Shown: in pieces, positions 8,660 to 19,295 of the stretch
How positions within the stretch are numbered: position 1 is the first letter of the stretch
How the letters are laid out: every line of letters begins with the position of its first letter
NCBI GenBank assembly: GCA_018239815.1
Contig: JAFEGP010000003.1
Coordinates: 1 to 52,299, forward strand
Length of the DNA: 52,299 nt
From: Verrucomicrobiota bacterium
GTDB lineage: Bacteria; Chlamydiota; Chlamydiia; Chlamydiales; JAAKFR01
Reading direction: 5' to 3'
Notes under the pieces: model-generated
What the model saw: the letters and a program-made list of their open reading frames with translations, nothing else
Told to the model about the DNA's origin: nothing
Databases searched by the model: none
Made by a program: the position numbers and the translations under genes

Positions 8660-10350
8660 TGTTCTATTCTGGTTGGATTCAGATAAGTTTTTTGATTGCA
8701 GTACTTATCTTACTTGTTCCGATCATAGGAACGTATATTGCAAAGGTTTTTCAGGGAGAAACAACTTTTCTGCATCCACTTTTGCAACCCTGTGAAAAAT
8801 GGATTTATCGTTTAACAGGTGTCAAAAATGAAGAAGAAATGACTTGGAAGTGCTATCTAAGATTTCTTCTGCTGTTTAATTTTCTAGGTATTATATTTGT
8901 ATTTTTAATTCAGAAATTTCAAGGAATTTTGCCTTGTAATCCTGAGCAATTCTCAGCTGTTTCTACAATACAAGCTTTGAATACCGCAATCAGTTTTGCA
9001 ACCAATACGGATTTTCAAACCTACGCTCCTGAAATTTCCTTGAGTTACGGTACACAAATGTTGGGCTTAACAACTCAAAATTTTCTAAGTGCTGCAACAG
9101 GCCAGGCTGTTTTGCTAGCTTTGATAAGAGGCGTAGTACGTAAATCTAGCCAGACAATTGGTAATTTTTGGGTGGATCTGGTGAGAACAATCCTTTACAT
9201 CCTTTTGCCTCTATCTTTAATTTTTGCTGTGATTTTAATTACACAAGGTGTGCCCCAGACATTATCGCCTTATTCACATATCTCAACTTTAGAACAAGCT
9301 CAACAAACACTTCCTTTGGGTCCTGTTGCCTCTCAGGTTGCTATCAAGCAACTTGGCACAAATGGGGGTGGATTTTTTAATACCAATAGTGCACATCCTT
9401 TTGAAAACCCCACGGCGTTTTCTAATTTTTTAGAGCTATTATGTCTCATTCTTCTTCCAGCAGCGCTCACTTATAGTTATGGAAGGATGGTTCGATCTCA
9501 TCGGCATGGTTGGATATTGCTGATAACCATGGGATGCTTGTGGTTAGCGGGTGTGAGTTTAGCTTTGTATGCGGAATCTCAGGTCAATCCTCTTTTTCCT
9601 GCTACGACTTTGATGGAAGGAAAGGAAGTACGCATAGGGGTTGCGCAAAGTGTGCTATGGGCCGTTTCTACAACAGCTTCAGCTAATGGTTCTGTGAATG
9701 TCATGTTAGATAGCTTGTCTCCTCTTGCTGGAGGCGTTGCGTTATTCAATCTCATGTTAGGAGAACTTGTATTTGGGGGATTGGGAGTTGGATTATGTAG
9801 CATGCTTATGTTTGTCTTGCTAACGGTCTTTTTAGCAGGTTTGATGGTGGGTCGCACTCCAGAATATTTTGGGAAAAAAATAGAAAAGTCTGAGATGCAG
9901 TGGGTATGTGTAGCAATTTTAGTTCCTAGCCTCTTAATTCTATTAGGAAGTGGATATTCAAGCATACGTATTAGTCATGACGCCAATATGCACAATATGG
10001 GACCTCATGCTTTGACATCCATGCTCTTTACTTTTGCATCAACAGCCGGCAATAACGGAAGCTGCTTTGCAGGTTTGCAAACTTCTTCAGTTTATTATCA
10101 GCTTGTGCTCGCTGCTGTTATGTTGCTAAGTCGTTTATCAATTGTTGTGCCTAGTCTTGCCATAGCCGGGTTACTTGCTGGGAAAAAGGCTTCTATAGAA
10201 TCTGAAGGTGTATTTTCTACTAAGACGATGCTTTTTCTCATATTGTTGCTTAGTGTGATTCTGATTGTAGGAGCTCTAACTTTTTTACCTGCTCTATGCT
10301 TAGGACCTATTGTTGAGTACATGCTTATGATGAAAGGAGTGTCTTTTTGA
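8659..10350 (+). CDS. kdpA: Potassium-transporting ATPase potassium-binding subunit KdpA
   Basis: Channel-like subunit that selects and passes K+ across the inner membrane in the high-affinity KdpFABC pump. The 563-residue, multi-helix protein has the usual family length. Conserved pore regions are easy to see: NTAISFATNTDFQ near residue 110, TNGGGFFNTNSAHPFENPT near 230-250, and AGNNGSCFAG near 460. It is coupled to kdpF by a one-base overlap and to kdpB by a TTGA overlap. Confidence 0.97.
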   Translation: MFYSGWIQISFLIAVLILLVPIIGTYIAKVFQGETTFLHPLLQPCEKWIYRLTGVKNEEEMTWKCYLRFLLLFNFLGIIFVFLIQKFQGILPCNPEQFSAVSTIQALNTAISFATNTDFQTYAPEISLSYGTQMLGLTTQNFLSAATGQAVLLALIRGVVRKSSQTIGNFWVDLVRTILYILLPLSLIFAVILITQGVPQTLSPYSHISTLEQAQQTLPLGPVASQVAIKQLGTNGGGFFNTNSAHPFENPTAFSNFLELLCLILLPAALTYSYGRMVRSHRHGWILLITMGCLWLAGVSLALYAESQVNPLFPATTLMEGKEVRIGVAQSVLWAVSTTASANGSVNVMLDSLSPLAGGVALFNLMLGELVFGGLGVGLCSMLMFVLLTVFLAGLMVGRTPEYFGKKIEKSEMQWVCVAILVPSLLILLGSGYSSIRISHDANMHNMGPHALTSMLFTFASTAGNNGSCFAGLQTSSVYYQLVLAAVMLLSRLSIVVPSLAIAGLLAGKKASIESEGVFSTKTMLFLILLLSVILIVGALTFLPALCLGPIVEYMLMMKGVSF

Positions 10351-12440
10351 AAGAAAGTCATCATTTGTTAGATCGCAAAATCTTACTTGAAAGTTTAAAA
10401 CAAGCGTGTTTGCAATTCACCCCTCTTCAACAGATCAAAAATCCTGTCATGTTTGTAGTTTACTTAGGAGCTATTTTTGTTTCCTTGCACGTTATCAATG
10501 AAGGAGTTCGTTCTCAAATATCTTGGTTTAATTTACAACTTGCTGTCTGGTTGTGGTTTACTGTTTTTTTTGCAAATTTTTCACAAAGTTTTGCCGAAAG
10601 TCGCGGTAAAGCACAAGCAGCTTCATTACGACATCTTAATACAAGTATGCAGGTCAAAAAACTAGAGAATGGGAAAGAAATCTCGATCTCTATTTTGGAT
10701 CTAAAAAAAGGAGATAGAGTCGTCTGTTCTACAGGTGATTTTATCCCAGCAGATGGTGAAGTAGTAGAAGGTATCGCCACAGTTGATGAGTCAGCTATGA
10801 CAGGAGAATCCGCTCCCGTTATTCGAGAAAGTGGGGGGGATCGTAGTGCTGTAACAGCAGGAACAAAGGTCATTAGCGATCGCATTATTATAGAAGTGAC
10901 CGCAGAACCTGGACATAGTTTCTTAGATAAAATTATTAATTTAGTCGAGCATGCTAAACGTAATAAAACGCCCAATGAAATCGCTTTAAATATCCTGTTG
11001 TCTACGCTTACAGTTATTTTTCTTGGGGTTGTTATTTCTCTGCAGTTTTTTTCTCAATATTCAATGCGTTACCCTTATAGTCATCAACAATATGCTGTGA
11101 CTCTACCTATTTTAATTGCTCTTTTAGTTTGTCTTATTCCCACTACAATTAGCGCTTTGCTCAATGCTATTGGCATTGCAGGTATGGATCGACTACTTCA
11201 GCGTAATGTCGTAGCAAAAAGTGGCCGTGCTGTAGAGGCGGCTGGAGATGTAGATCTGTTAATTTTAGATAAGACGGGCACGATCACATTGGGTAATCGT
11301 ATGGCAATCGCCTTCCTGCCCATTGAAACTTCAGAAGAAAAAGAGCTTGCTAAACTTTCGCAGTATGCATCTCTTTCTGATGAAACTCCGGAAGGACGTT
11401 CAATCGTGATCCTGGCAAAAGATAAGTTTTCATTACGTTCCGAAGACTTGGATAAGACGCGTTCTCGCTTTATTCCTTTTTCAGCTAGAACTTGTATGAG
11501 TGGAATTGATCTGTTAGATGCAGAAGGTCAAATTCAACAATCAATCCGTAAAGGATCTGTAGAGGCAATTTCAAAATACATAGAATCGATAGGAGGCTTT
11601 GTTCCTCCTGCTTTAAAGAACTTAGTAACGCCTATCTCTCAAAAAGGAGGGACTCCACTTGCAGTATGTGAAGGTAACCGCATTGTAGGCGTGATTTATC
11701 TAAAAGACGTGATAAAAGGAGGCATTCAAGAAAAACTTAAAAAACTTCGTTTGATGGGTATTAAAACTGTTATGGTAACAGGGGATAATCCCCTGACCGC
11801 TGCTGCAATAGCAGCGGAAGCAGGAGTACAAGATTTTCTAGCTAATGCTACACCAGAATTAAAATTAGAAAGAATTAAGCAAGAACAACTCAATGGCCAT
11901 TTAGTAGCTATGGCAGGAGATGGAACAAATGATGCTCCAGCTTTGGCGCAAGCAGATGTGGGCGTGGCAATGAATACAGGAACACAGGCATCTAGAGAAG
12001 CGGGTAACATGGTAGACTTGGATAGCAATCCCACAAAACTTATAGACATTGTAGAAGTTGGTAAACAATTGCTTATGACAAGGGGAGCTTTGACAACATT
12101 TAGCATTGCCAATGATGTAGCTAAATATTTTGCTATTCTTCCAGCTATGCTAGGGGCCTTGTATGTTGAATCCAACCAAAATATTGGACCTCTTGCTGAA
12201 TTAAATCTCATGCGTTTGACTTCACCTCAAAGTGCAATCTTAAGTGCGGTGATTTTCAATGCGCTCATTATTATTTTTTTATTGCCTCTGTCTTTGAGAG
12301 GTGTACGTTATCAGGCCCAAACAGCTCAATCTTTGCTTAAAAAAAATGTAGCTGTTTATGGTCTAGGAGGCTTACTTGCTCCTTTTATTGGTATTAAATT
12401 GATTGATCTGGCCTTAGTTTTTTTTGGATGGGTAACATGA
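10347..12440 (+). CDS. kdpB: Potassium-transporting P-type ATPase catalytic subunit KdpB
   Basis: P-type ATPase subunit that powers K+ uptake through KdpA. The 697-residue sequence has TGES (about 152-155) in the actuator domain and the phosphorylation motif LDKTGT with Asp308. It also has the transmembrane LIPTTISALLNAIG region and the hinge motif GDGTNDAPALA. All catalytic elements look intact. It starts with TTG overlapping the kdpA stop (TTGA), after an AAAGGAG Shine-Dalgarno. Confidence 0.97.
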   Translation: MKESHHLLDRKILLESLKQACLQFTPLQQIKNPVMFVVYLGAIFVSLHVINEGVRSQISWFNLQLAVWLWFTVFFANFSQSFAESRGKAQAASLRHLNTSMQVKKLENGKEISISILDLKKGDRVVCSTGDFIPADGEVVEGIATVDESAMTGESAPVIRESGGDRSAVTAGTKVISDRIIIEVTAEPGHSFLDKIINLVEHAKRNKTPNEIALNILLSTLTVIFLGVVISLQFFSQYSMRYPYSHQQYAVTLPILIALLVCLIPTTISALLNAIGIAGMDRLLQRNVVAKSGRAVEAAGDVDLLILDKTGTITLGNRMAIAFLPIETSEEKELAKLSQYASLSDETPEGRSIVILAKDKFSLRSEDLDKTRSRFIPFSARTCMSGIDLLDAEGQIQQSIRKGSVEAISKYIESIGGFVPPALKNLVTPISQKGGTPLAVCEGNRIVGVIYLKDVIKGGIQEKLKKLRLMGIKTVMVTGDNPLTAAAIAAEAGVQDFLANATPELKLERIKQEQLNGHLVAMAGDGTNDAPALAQADVGVAMNTGTQASREAGNMVDLDSNPTKLIDIVEVGKQLLMTRGALTTFSIANDVAKYFAILPAMLGALYVESNQNIGPLAELNLMRLTSPQSAILSAVIFNALIIIFLLPLSLRGVRYQAQTAQSLLKKNVAVYGLGGLLAPFIGIKLIDLALVFFGWVT

Positions 12441-12994
12441 GAGCATGCAAACTTTTTCTACTTCTAAGTCTTGTTTTGGGAATCCTATATCCACTTTTTA
12501 TTACAATGATTGGAAAAATATGCTTGCCCCATCAGTCTCAAGGCAGTCTTCTTGTAGTACAGGGGCGTATTGTGGGCTCTAAGCTTATTGGACAGACATT
12601 TTCATCTGAAAAATATTTTTGGTCCCGCCCTTCAGCCACCACTTATCATACACTGCCTTCTTTCGGAAGTAATTTGGGACCAACAAGTCATCTGTTGCAG
12701 GAACAAGTTCAACAAAGACGACAACGTTTTGCAAAACAAGAAGTCCCAAGTGATTTACTCTTTAGCTCGGCAAGCGGATTAGATCCCCACATCACAGTTG
12801 ACGCAGCATTCTTCCAAGCTCCACGTGTAGCGCAAGCAAGAGGCTTATCTTTGCAAGATATAGAAAAAATCATACAGGAGGAAATAAAAAAGCCTTTTTT
12901 GGGACCCTCTTATGTGAATGTGTTGATCTTAAATCTTGCTCTTGATCGATTACAAGATTCAAAGCAACAGTCGCCATTGATAGGAAAGAGTTAA
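12428..12994 (+). CDS. kdpC: Potassium-transporting ATPase subunit KdpC
   Basis: Single-span periplasmic subunit needed for assembly of the KdpFABC pump. The 188-residue protein has one N-terminal membrane helix (about residues 8-27) followed by a soluble domain. Family motifs include the GSxLIGQ-like GSKLIGQTF, FWSRPSATTYHTLPSFGSNLGPTS and the SASGLDPHI segment. The start lies inside the kdpB end with 13 nt of overlap, so translation is probably coupled. Confidence 0.96.
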   Translation: MGNMRACKLFLLLSLVLGILYPLFITMIGKICLPHQSQGSLLVVQGRIVGSKLIGQTFSSEKYFWSRPSATTYHTLPSFGSNLGPTSHLLQEQVQQRRQRFAKQEVPSDLLFSSASGLDPHITVDAAFFQAPRVAQARGLSLQDIEKIIQEEIKKPFLGPSYVNVLILNLALDRLQDSKQQSPLIGKS

Positions 12995-12996
12995 TA

Positions 12997-15462
12997 ATGG
13001 AAGAACGTTTAGATCCCGATTTATTAATGCAAACTCTGCAGGCTCAGGAAAAATTGCAGGGGAAAGGACGCTTAAAAATCTTCTTGGGCATGGCTGCTGG
13101 AGTTGGCAAAACTTACTCTATGCTCGAAGCTGCACAAAAACAAGCCAAAGAAGGTATCAATCTTTATGTGGGGACAGTTGTTACACATGGACGTGCTGAG
13201 ACAGCAAAATTATTGGAAGGTTTAAAGGTTATTCCGCAAAAAACCATCTATTACAAAGACAGAGAATTTCAAGAATTTGATATTGATAAAGCTTTGCAGA
13301 TACATCCTCAACTCATTCTGGTTGATGAATTGGCTCATACTAATGTGCCGGGTTCTCGCCATCTTAAGCGCTGGCAAGATGTCATGGAGTTGCTAGAAGC
13401 AGGAATAGATGTTTATACAACTCTTAATATTCAACATGTTGAAAGCTTTAAAGATATTGTCGAAAAAATTGCAAATATCAATATCCGAGAAACAGTTCCT
13501 GACGTGCTATTAGAGCTTGCTTCAAATATAGAACTAGTCGACTTGAGTGCTAAAGAATTGATTCAACGGCTTGAGGAAGGCAAGGTGTATACAGGAGAGT
13601 TGACTGAAATTGCGATTCAAAATTTCTTTCAAGAGGATCGCTTAACAGCCTTGCGAGAGATCGCTTTAAGATTTACAGCGGAAGTTGTGGATAGAACTTT
13701 GCATATGATGTTCACATCTTTGCAAAACAGGAAAGGATGGCGTCCACGAGAACGCTTGCTTGTTGCCATTCATCATACTTTAGATTCCCAGCAACTTATT
13801 CGTGCAGCAAGACGTCATTCATTTGTGCTACACGCTCCTTGGATTGCTTTGTATGTGGATCACGGCAAAATGCTCAATGAACAACAAACTGCGATGCTCA
13901 GTAAAAATTTGGCCTTAGCTCGACAATTAGGAGCTGAAGTGATCACCGTTAAGGATACAAATTTAGTACAGGGTATACAAAGAGTTGCGCAGCAAAAAGG
14001 CATTACTCAGATTATCATTGGTAAAACGACTAAATCTTTAAAGCATCTGTTTAAACATTCCATTGTGCAACAACTCACGCAAGCAAGTAGTGATATGGAT
14101 GTTCTTGTTATTCAAAGGGACCTTGTACAAGGTCCTCAACAGCCTATCAGTAAGAGTTTTATTCAAACAAAATTCTATGCATATAACTTAGGGGGACTAG
14201 CAGTTTTAACATTGGCAGCTGCTGCGCTTATTCCTCATGTGGGATTAGTAGCTCCCTTAGCTTTGTTTTTTATGGCTACGTTTTATGCTAGTTGTGTAAT
14301 GAGCCGCTTGCAAGCTCGTCAAGCTATGTTGATTAAACAAGAAGATTCCATAAGAGCCATTTATGAAATTGTACAGCATATTGCTATTGCACCTTCCTTA
14401 GATGTTCTATTGTCTTCTTTTAAAGAAAAAGTGGGTAAAATTCTGAACGGAACATGTGAGATTTTTACTCATAAAAAGGGCTCCTCTTTTGATGTTCAAA
14501 TGACAAACATCAAAGATCCGCATGAACAGGCTGTAGCAAAATGGGTGTTTGATCACAAAGAAGAAGCAGGTTGGTCTACAAGTACGCTTTCAGATGCTAA
14601 ATACTATTATTTGCCCCTTAAAGGATTTAAAGACATGGTAGGGGTCTTTGCTTTTAAACCAGAAGCTCCTACTTTTTTACTGCTCGATGAAACAAATTTT
14701 CTGTACACAGTCACGCAGCAATTGGCCAATCATCTAGAACGATGTGCTACAGAAGAAGTAGAAAGAGAGGCTAGAGCCTTTCAAAAAATGGAGAAAATGT
14801 ATGAGAGAGTTTTGCGTTCCATTTCTCAGCAACTCTATATGCCCTTAAAAACTTTAAAAAGTTCTGTCATGGAACTTAAAAATCATGTTGCTTTTCAAAG
14901 TTATCCTGACGCTAAAACCTCTCTTCAACAAATGAGAGAGTCTTTAGATCATCTTATTCACGTCACAGACAATGCTGCAGAGATGGCAAAATTGAGTGCG
15001 GGTCTAATTAGCTTTCAAAAAAGTTCTCAAAATCTTAGCTCTTTGCTCTATGGGTGTGTGAAAAAAGCAGAAAAATTCCTGGTAGATCATGATGTAAGTA
15101 TCTTAGTACCGTCTGAGCCAGCTGAGATTCTTTGTGATTTTAACCTTATAGAAACTTTAATCTTAAATCTTTTGATGAATGCAGCCGAATACTCTCCACC
15201 TAGGACAAAAATTGAACTTAAAGCGGATGTGCTTGATGAATGTTTAGTCATTTCTGTTTCAGATGAAGGACCCGGTATTCCAGAGGCATTAATTGAGAAA
15301 ATTTTTGAGAAATTCTATCGGGTGCCGGGTACACAATCTTCAGGTTTGGGTCTAGGTTTAGCGATCGCTTCTTCTATTGCTGCTATTCACGATGGTCACA
15401 TTAAGGTCAACAACCTGCCCGGCGGTGGAGCGAAATTTTCTTTAGAGCTCCCTCTAAAATAA
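12997..15462 (+). CDS. kdpD: KdpD-type sensor kinase lacking the phospho-acceptor histidine
   Basis: Homologue of the K+-responsive sensor that normally phosphorylates KdpE to induce kdp. Domains in order: KdpD N-terminal domain with Walker [10 protein letters not shown] (31-39) and Walker-B-like [17 protein letters not shown] (106-122); universal-stress-like domain (about 252-375); a short membrane region (about 395-435) that seems to hold two helices instead of the usual four; a GAF-like region; and a histidine-kinase module. The ATP-binding part is intact ([26 protein letters not shown]). The H-box, however, reads [10 protein letters not shown] (608-617), with Gln611 (CAG at 14827-14829) where the phosphorylated His belongs. 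No kdpE follows: the next features are a tRNA and gnd. It starts 2 nt after kdpC. Confidence 0.93.
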   Translation: MEERLDPDLLMQTLQAQEKLQGKGRLKIFLGMAAGVGKTYSMLEAAQKQAKEGINLYVGTVVTHGRAETAKLLEGLKVIPQKTIYYKDREFQEFDIDKALQIHPQLILVDELAHTNVPGSRHLKRWQDVMELLEAGIDVYTTLNIQHVESFKDIVEKIANINIRETVPDVLLELASNIELVDLSAKELIQRLEEGKVYTGELTEIAIQNFFQEDRLTALREIALRFTAEVVDRTLHMMFTSLQNRKGWRPRERLLVAIHHTLDSQQLIRAARRHSFVLHAPWIALYVDHGKMLNEQQTAMLSKNLALARQLGAEVITVKDTNLVQGIQRVAQQKGITQIIIGKTTKSLKHLFKHSIVQQLTQASSDMDVLVIQRDLVQGPQQPISKSFIQTKFYAYNLGGLAVLTLAAAALIPHVGLVAPLALFFMATFYASCVMSRLQARQAMLIKQEDSIRAIYEIVQHIAIAPSLDVLLSSFKEKVGKILNGTCEIFTHKKGSSFDVQMTNIKDPHEQAVAKWVFDHKEEAGWSTSTLSDAKYYYLPLKGFKDMVGVFAFKPEAPTFLLLDETNFLYTVTQQLANHLERCATEEVEREARAFQKMEKMYERVLRSISQQLYMPLKTLKSSVMELKNHVAFQSYPDAKTSLQQMRESLDHLIHVTDNAAEMAKLSAGLISFQKSSQNLSSLLYGCVKKAEKFLVDHDVSILVPSEPAEILCDFNLIETLILNLLMNAAEYSPPRTKIELKADVLDECLVISVSDEGPGIPEALIEKIFEKFYRVPGTQSSGLGLGLAIASSIAAIHDGHIKVNNLPGGGAKFSLELPLK

Positions 15463-15463
15463 A

Positions 15464-15537
15464 TGCCCTCGGCGCGATTCGAACGCGCGACCTGCCGCTT
15501 AGGAGGCGACCGCTCTATCCTACTGAGCTACGAGGAC
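15464..15537 (-). tRNA. tRNA-Arg, anticodon CCT
   Basis: The minus strand folds into a complete 74-nt cloverleaf. It has acceptor stem GTCCTCG/CGAGGGC with one G-U pair, a D stem GCTC/GAGC, an anticodon stem GTCGC/GCGGC with loop CTCCTAA (anticodon CCT, codon AGG), and a T arm GCGCG-TTCGAAT-CGCGC. The discriminator is A. The 3' CCA is not encoded and must be added after transcription. It lies just after kdpD on the opposite strand. Confidence 0.97.
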
Positions 15538-15667
15538 GGTGTAGTGTTTTGTATATGTTTGATCAAATAAGGCAGGAGTGTAGTGTGAAAAAAAAAGAAA
15601 ATCTAGACTTATCATTAGCTCCATGCTAATTTCCGCACAATTACTATTATAGGGAGGAATGTACATT

Positions 15668-17119
15668 ATGGTACAGGCTGATATAGGCCTTATTGGTCTA
15701 GCTGTTATGGGACAAAATCTTGTTTTAAACATGAACGATCATGGTTATGTTGTAGCAGTTTACAACCGTTCAACTAACAAAGTAGATGATTTTCTTGCAG
15801 GTCCTGCTAAAGGAACAAAAGTTATAGGATGTCATACCCTTAATGAATTTGTGCTCAAACTGAAACGCCCTCGTCGTGTGATGCTGATGGTCAAAGCAGG
15901 GGATCCTGTCGACGATTTTATCCAACATTTAGAGCCTTTACTTGAAAAAGGCGATGTGATTATTGACGGAGGAAATAGCCATTTCCCGGACACTGTACGC
16001 CGATGCCAAGCTTTGAAAGCCAAAGGCATTTATTTTATTGGAACAGGAATTTCAGGAGGTGAGGAGGGAGCAAGACATGGTCCTTCTATTATGCCAGGTG
16101 GACATCCCGAAGCATGGCCCCTTGTTAAACCTATTTTCCAATCTATTGCTGCAAAAGTGGAAAGCGGAGAGCCTTGTTGCGATTGGGTAGGTGAAGAAGG
16201 AGCTGGACACTATGTCAAGATGGTTCACAATGGTATTGAATATGGTGATATTCAATTGATTTGCGAAGCCTATGCTCTATTGCGCCAGGTAGCAGGACTT
16301 TCATATGGTGAAATAGCAGACACATTTGCCGCATGGAATCATCGTGAACTGGACAGCTATCTTATAGAAATTACTAGCCACATTTTCCGCACGGATGATA
16401 CCGATGGTAAACCGTTATTAGATAAAATTTTGGATGTGGCGGGACAGAAAGGTACAGGTAAGTGGACAGCTATGAATGCTGTAGATATGGGCATGCCTGT
16501 GACATTGATTGGAGAAGCTGTATTTGCTCGCTGCTTATCAGCTTTAAAAACAGAACGTGTAGAAGCAAGTAAAAAGTTAAAAGGACCTGTTCCTAACTTT
16601 TCAGGAGATAAGAAGGCTTTTGTAGAAGATGTCTTTCATGCTCTTTATGCCTCAAAAATTATCAGCTATGCTCAAGGCTACATGCTCATGCGCGAAGCCT
16701 CTAAATACTTCAATTGGCACCTCAATTATGGAGGGATAGCCTTAATGTGGCGTGGTGGTTGCATTATTCGTAGCGTCTTTTTAGGCAAAATTAAAGAGGC
16801 TTTCGATAAGAAACCAGATTTCTATAATTTACTGTTAGATGAGTTCTTTAGCTCAGAAGTGCAAAAGTGTCAGAAAGGATGGCGTAATGTGATAGCACAA
16901 GCGGCTCTCAATGGCATTGCAATTCCATGCTTTAGTACGGCTTTGAGCTTCTATGATGGTTATCGCACAGAGAGTCTGCCAGCGAACTTATTGCAAGCGA
17001 TTCGTGATTACTTTGGTGCTCATACCTATGAGCGCGTCGATCGACCAAGAGGAGAGTGTTTCCATACAAATTGGACAGGTACAGGCGGCAAGGTCAGTGC
17101 CTCTTCTTATTCAGTCTAA
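15668..17119 (+). CDS. gnd: 6-phosphogluconate dehydrogenase (decarboxylating)
   Basis: Cytoplasmic pentose-phosphate enzyme that oxidises 6-phosphogluconate to ribulose 5-phosphate and CO2 while making NADPH. I prefer the ATG at 15668 (483 residues, MVQADIGLIGLAVMG) because AGGGAGG at 15651-15657 is 10 nt before it but only 1 nt before the ATG at 15659. The N-terminal Rossmann motif GLAVMGQNL, the substrate motif GTGISGGEEGARHGPSIMPGG (partly listed) and HNGIEYGDIQ are present, as is the C-terminal FHTNWTG. It precedes lepA as in C. trachomatis. Confidence 0.97.
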   Translation: MVQADIGLIGLAVMGQNLVLNMNDHGYVVAVYNRSTNKVDDFLAGPAKGTKVIGCHTLNEFVLKLKRPRRVMLMVKAGDPVDDFIQHLEPLLEKGDVIIDGGNSHFPDTVRRCQALKAKGIYFIGTGISGGEEGARHGPSIMPGGHPEAWPLVKPIFQSIAAKVESGEPCCDWVGEEGAGHYVKMVHNGIEYGDIQLICEAYALLRQVAGLSYGEIADTFAAWNHRELDSYLIEITSHIFRTDDTDGKPLLDKILDVAGQKGTGKWTAMNAVDMGMPVTLIGEAVFARCLSALKTERVEASKKLKGPVPNFSGDKKAFVEDVFHALYASKIISYAQGYMLMREASKYFNWHLNYGGIALMWRGGCIIRSVFLGKIKEAFDKKPDFYNLLLDEFFSSEVQKCQKGWRNVIAQAALNGIAIPCFSTALSFYDGYRTESLPANLLQAIRDYFGAHTYERVDRPRGECFHTNWTGTGGKVSASSYSV

Positions 17120-17126
17120 TTTAACC

Positions 17127-17164
17127 ATGAAGAGCGACTCTTTTTGCAAGAGTTCGCTCTTCAT
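17127..17164 (+). terminator. stem-loop after gnd
   Basis: A long inverted repeat with arms at 17127-17142 (ATGAAGAGCGACTCTT) and 17148-17164 pairs except for one bulged base and leaves a 5-nt loop. It begins 7 nt after the gnd stop. No clear T-run follows, so it may act as an mRNA-end stabiliser or a weak terminator. Confidence 0.6.
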
Positions 17165-17239
17165 GAAATTTCAAATAAAAAAATTGAACAAAAACGACTT
17201 TGCCAAAGACAGGCGAAGCTGATATGATTCCGCCCTGAC

Positions 17240-19057
17240 ATGACTTTTTCTTATCATCGCGAGCGGATTCGTAATTTTTCTATCATTGCCCATATTGATC
17301 ATGGGAAATCGACGTTAGCTGATCGTTTACTGGAAACGACTCAAACTATTGCTGCACGAGATATGCAGGAACAGATGCTAGATGCCATGGATCTAGAACG
17401 AGAACGGGGCATTACTATTAAAGCCCATCCTGTGACGATGCATTATCTAGCTAAAGATGGTGAGATCTATCAACTTAATCTTATTGATACCCCCGGACAT
17501 GTGGATTTTACCTATGAAGTGTCTCGCTCTTTGTCAGCCTGTGAAGGCGCGTTGCTTGTGGTGGATGCGGCACAAGGAGTGCAAGCCCAGAGCTTAGCAA
17601 ATGTTTATCTTGCTTTAGAGCGTAATTTAGAAATTTTACCTGTGATCAATAAAGTTGACTTGCCTGCCGCAGATGTTCCTGAGGTCAAACGTCAAATAGA
17701 AGACTTTATCGGTTTAGATGCCAAGGATGCTCCTTGTTGCTCAGCTAAGTCCGGTTTAGGTATCGCAGATTTATTAGAAAAAATTATTAGTTTTTGCCCT
17801 CCTCCTAAAGAACCTGAAGATCGGTTATTGCGTGCATTAGTCTTTGATTCTCACTATGACTCTTATCGTGGCGTGATGATTTACATTCGCGTCTTCAGTG
17901 GGGAAATTAAAGCAGGCCAAATGATTGAGTTGATGGCGACTCATAAAACTTATGAAGTACAGGAAGTGGGTGTGTTTAGACCTAAAGCCACTGCTACGTC
18001 TGTCTTGCGAGCTGGAGAGGTGGGTTATGTTGTTGCCAATATTAGGAATGTTAAAGATGTAAAGATAGGGGATACTCTGACTGATGCTAAGTACCCCGTA
18101 GTTTCTCCATTGCCAGGCTTCAAAGAAATACAACCTGTTGTATTTGCTGGAATTTATCCTGTGGATGCTACAGATTTTGAGGCTTTGCGTGATGCGATTG
18201 TAAAACTTCAGTTGAATGATTCCGCTCTTTATGTGGAGCAGGAGAGCAGCACGGCACTGGGATTTGGTTTTCGTTGCGGTTTCTTAGGTTTATTGCATTT
18301 AGAGATTGTGTTTGAGCGCATCATTAGAGAATTTGATGTGGATGTCATCACAACAGCTCCCAGTGTTGTCTATAAAGTTCGTTTACGTGATCAACGCATT
18401 TTGGACATTGACAACCCTGTATATTTCCCTGACCCAGCAACAATCGAACAAATCGACGAACCTTGGGTTACAGCTCGTATTATGATTCCTTCTGAGTTTT
18501 TAGGAGCTGTCATGAATTTAGGTATGGAAAAACGAGGAGAATGTAAAAAGACAGAAACTTTGGATGCTCGCCGTCTTGTCTTAACATATCGTTTCCCCTT
18601 AAATGAAATCATTGTGGATTTTAATGATAAATTAAAATCTATTACGCGAGGTTATGGCTCTTTTGACTATGAATTTGATAAGTATGAAAAAGGTGACATT
18701 ATTAAGCTTGAGATCCGCGTAAATGAAGAACCTGTCGATGCTTTTTCTTGTTTGGTTCATCGTACCAAAGCAGAAAACAAGGGCAGAGCGATCTGTTCAA
18801 AACTTGTAGAGGTGATCCCGCAACAGTTATTTAAAGTACCTATTCAAGCTGCAATTGGTGGTAAGATCATTGCAAGAGAGACGATACGTGCTTTGACAAA
18901 GAATGTGACGGCTAAGTGTTACGGGGGAGATATCACACGTAAGAGGAAGCTCTGGGAAAAGCAAAAGAAAGGGAAGAAAAAGATGAAAGAAATAGGTAAG
19001 GTTTCTATCCCTCAGAGCGCATTTATGGCCGTCTTAAAAGCAGAAGATCAGTCCTGA
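17240..19057 (+). CDS. lepA: Elongation factor 4 (LepA), ribosomal back-translocase GTPase
   Basis: Ribosome-bound translational GTPase, 605 residues, close to the usual 600. G motifs are clear: [16 protein letters not shown] (G1), the switch region [21 protein letters not shown] (G3) and NKVDLPAA (G4). The LepA-specific C-terminal domain ends with the basic [16 protein letters not shown] stretch. The gene stands alone between two stem-loops but keeps the chlamydial gnd-lepA-npt1 order. Confidence 0.98.
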   Translation: MTFSYHRERIRNFSIIAHIDHGKSTLADRLLETTQTIAARDMQEQMLDAMDLERERGITIKAHPVTMHYLAKDGEIYQLNLIDTPGHVDFTYEVSRSLSACEGALLVVDAAQGVQAQSLANVYLALERNLEILPVINKVDLPAADVPEVKRQIEDFIGLDAKDAPCCSAKSGLGIADLLEKIISFCPPPKEPEDRLLRALVFDSHYDSYRGVMIYIRVFSGEIKAGQMIELMATHKTYEVQEVGVFRPKATATSVLRAGEVGYVVANIRNVKDVKIGDTLTDAKYPVVSPLPGFKEIQPVVFAGIYPVDATDFEALRDAIVKLQLNDSALYVEQESSTALGFGFRCGFLGLLHLEIVFERIIREFDVDVITTAPSVVYKVRLRDQRILDIDNPVYFPDPATIEQIDEPWVTARIMIPSEFLGAVMNLGMEKRGECKKTETLDARRLVLTYRFPLNEIIVDFNDKLKSITRGYGSFDYEFDKYEKGDIIKLEIRVNEEPVDAFSCLVHRTKAENKGRAICSKLVEVIPQQLFKVPIQAAIGGKIIARETIRALTKNVTAKCYGGDITRKRKLWEKQKKGKKKMKEIGKVSIPQSAFMAVLKAEDQS

Positions 19058-19295
19058 TAGTTGTGAACTGTGATTTTCTAAAAATCAGCCTATTGTAAAG
19101 TATTTTTTTAATACTTCGGCAATTATTTTTTAAAATATTTATTGATAAGTAGGGTTTTCTTATAGAAAACCAGGTAATAATTTGAATTAAAAATATTTAT
19201 ATTTAATTTAAATAGATTATTTAGTTTTTATCAAACTAGTTTTTTTTGTTAAAATTAATTGTAAAAGTTAAGCTTTTGTATAACAAGGAGATATT
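19058..19295. other. Hairpin-rich AT-rich spacer between lepA and the small membrane protein gene
   Basis: Three perfect short hairpins occur here. TGATTTT/AAAATCA lies at 19071-19087 and AAGTATT/AATACTT, with a T5 loop, at 19098-19116; both are close after the lepA stop and are plausible terminators. GGTTTTCT/AGAAAACC with a TAT loop lies at 19153-19171. The rest is A/T-rich and should contain the promoter of the next gene. Confidence 0.45.

Noticed and set aside
9579-9965. Minus-strand open frame inside kdpA
   Set aside because: It is antisense to a highly conserved transporter gene, has no Shine-Dalgarno, and its sequence resembles no protein family.
10514-10975. Minus-strand 153-codon frame inside kdpB
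   Set aside because: Antisense shadow of the P-type ATPase actuator domain; no independent signals.
11726-12211. Minus-strand 161-codon frame inside kdpB
   Set aside because: Antisense shadow of the conserved hinge region; length is explained by codon bias on the opposite strand.
12997-15462. kdpD as a pseudogene
   Set aside because: The frame is open over 821 codons and other catalytic motifs are conserved, so selective retention is more likely than decay.
15464-15537. Phage or island attachment site at the tRNA-Arg gene
   Set aside because: No integrase, no repeated tRNA 3' end and no mobile genes are found nearby in the window.
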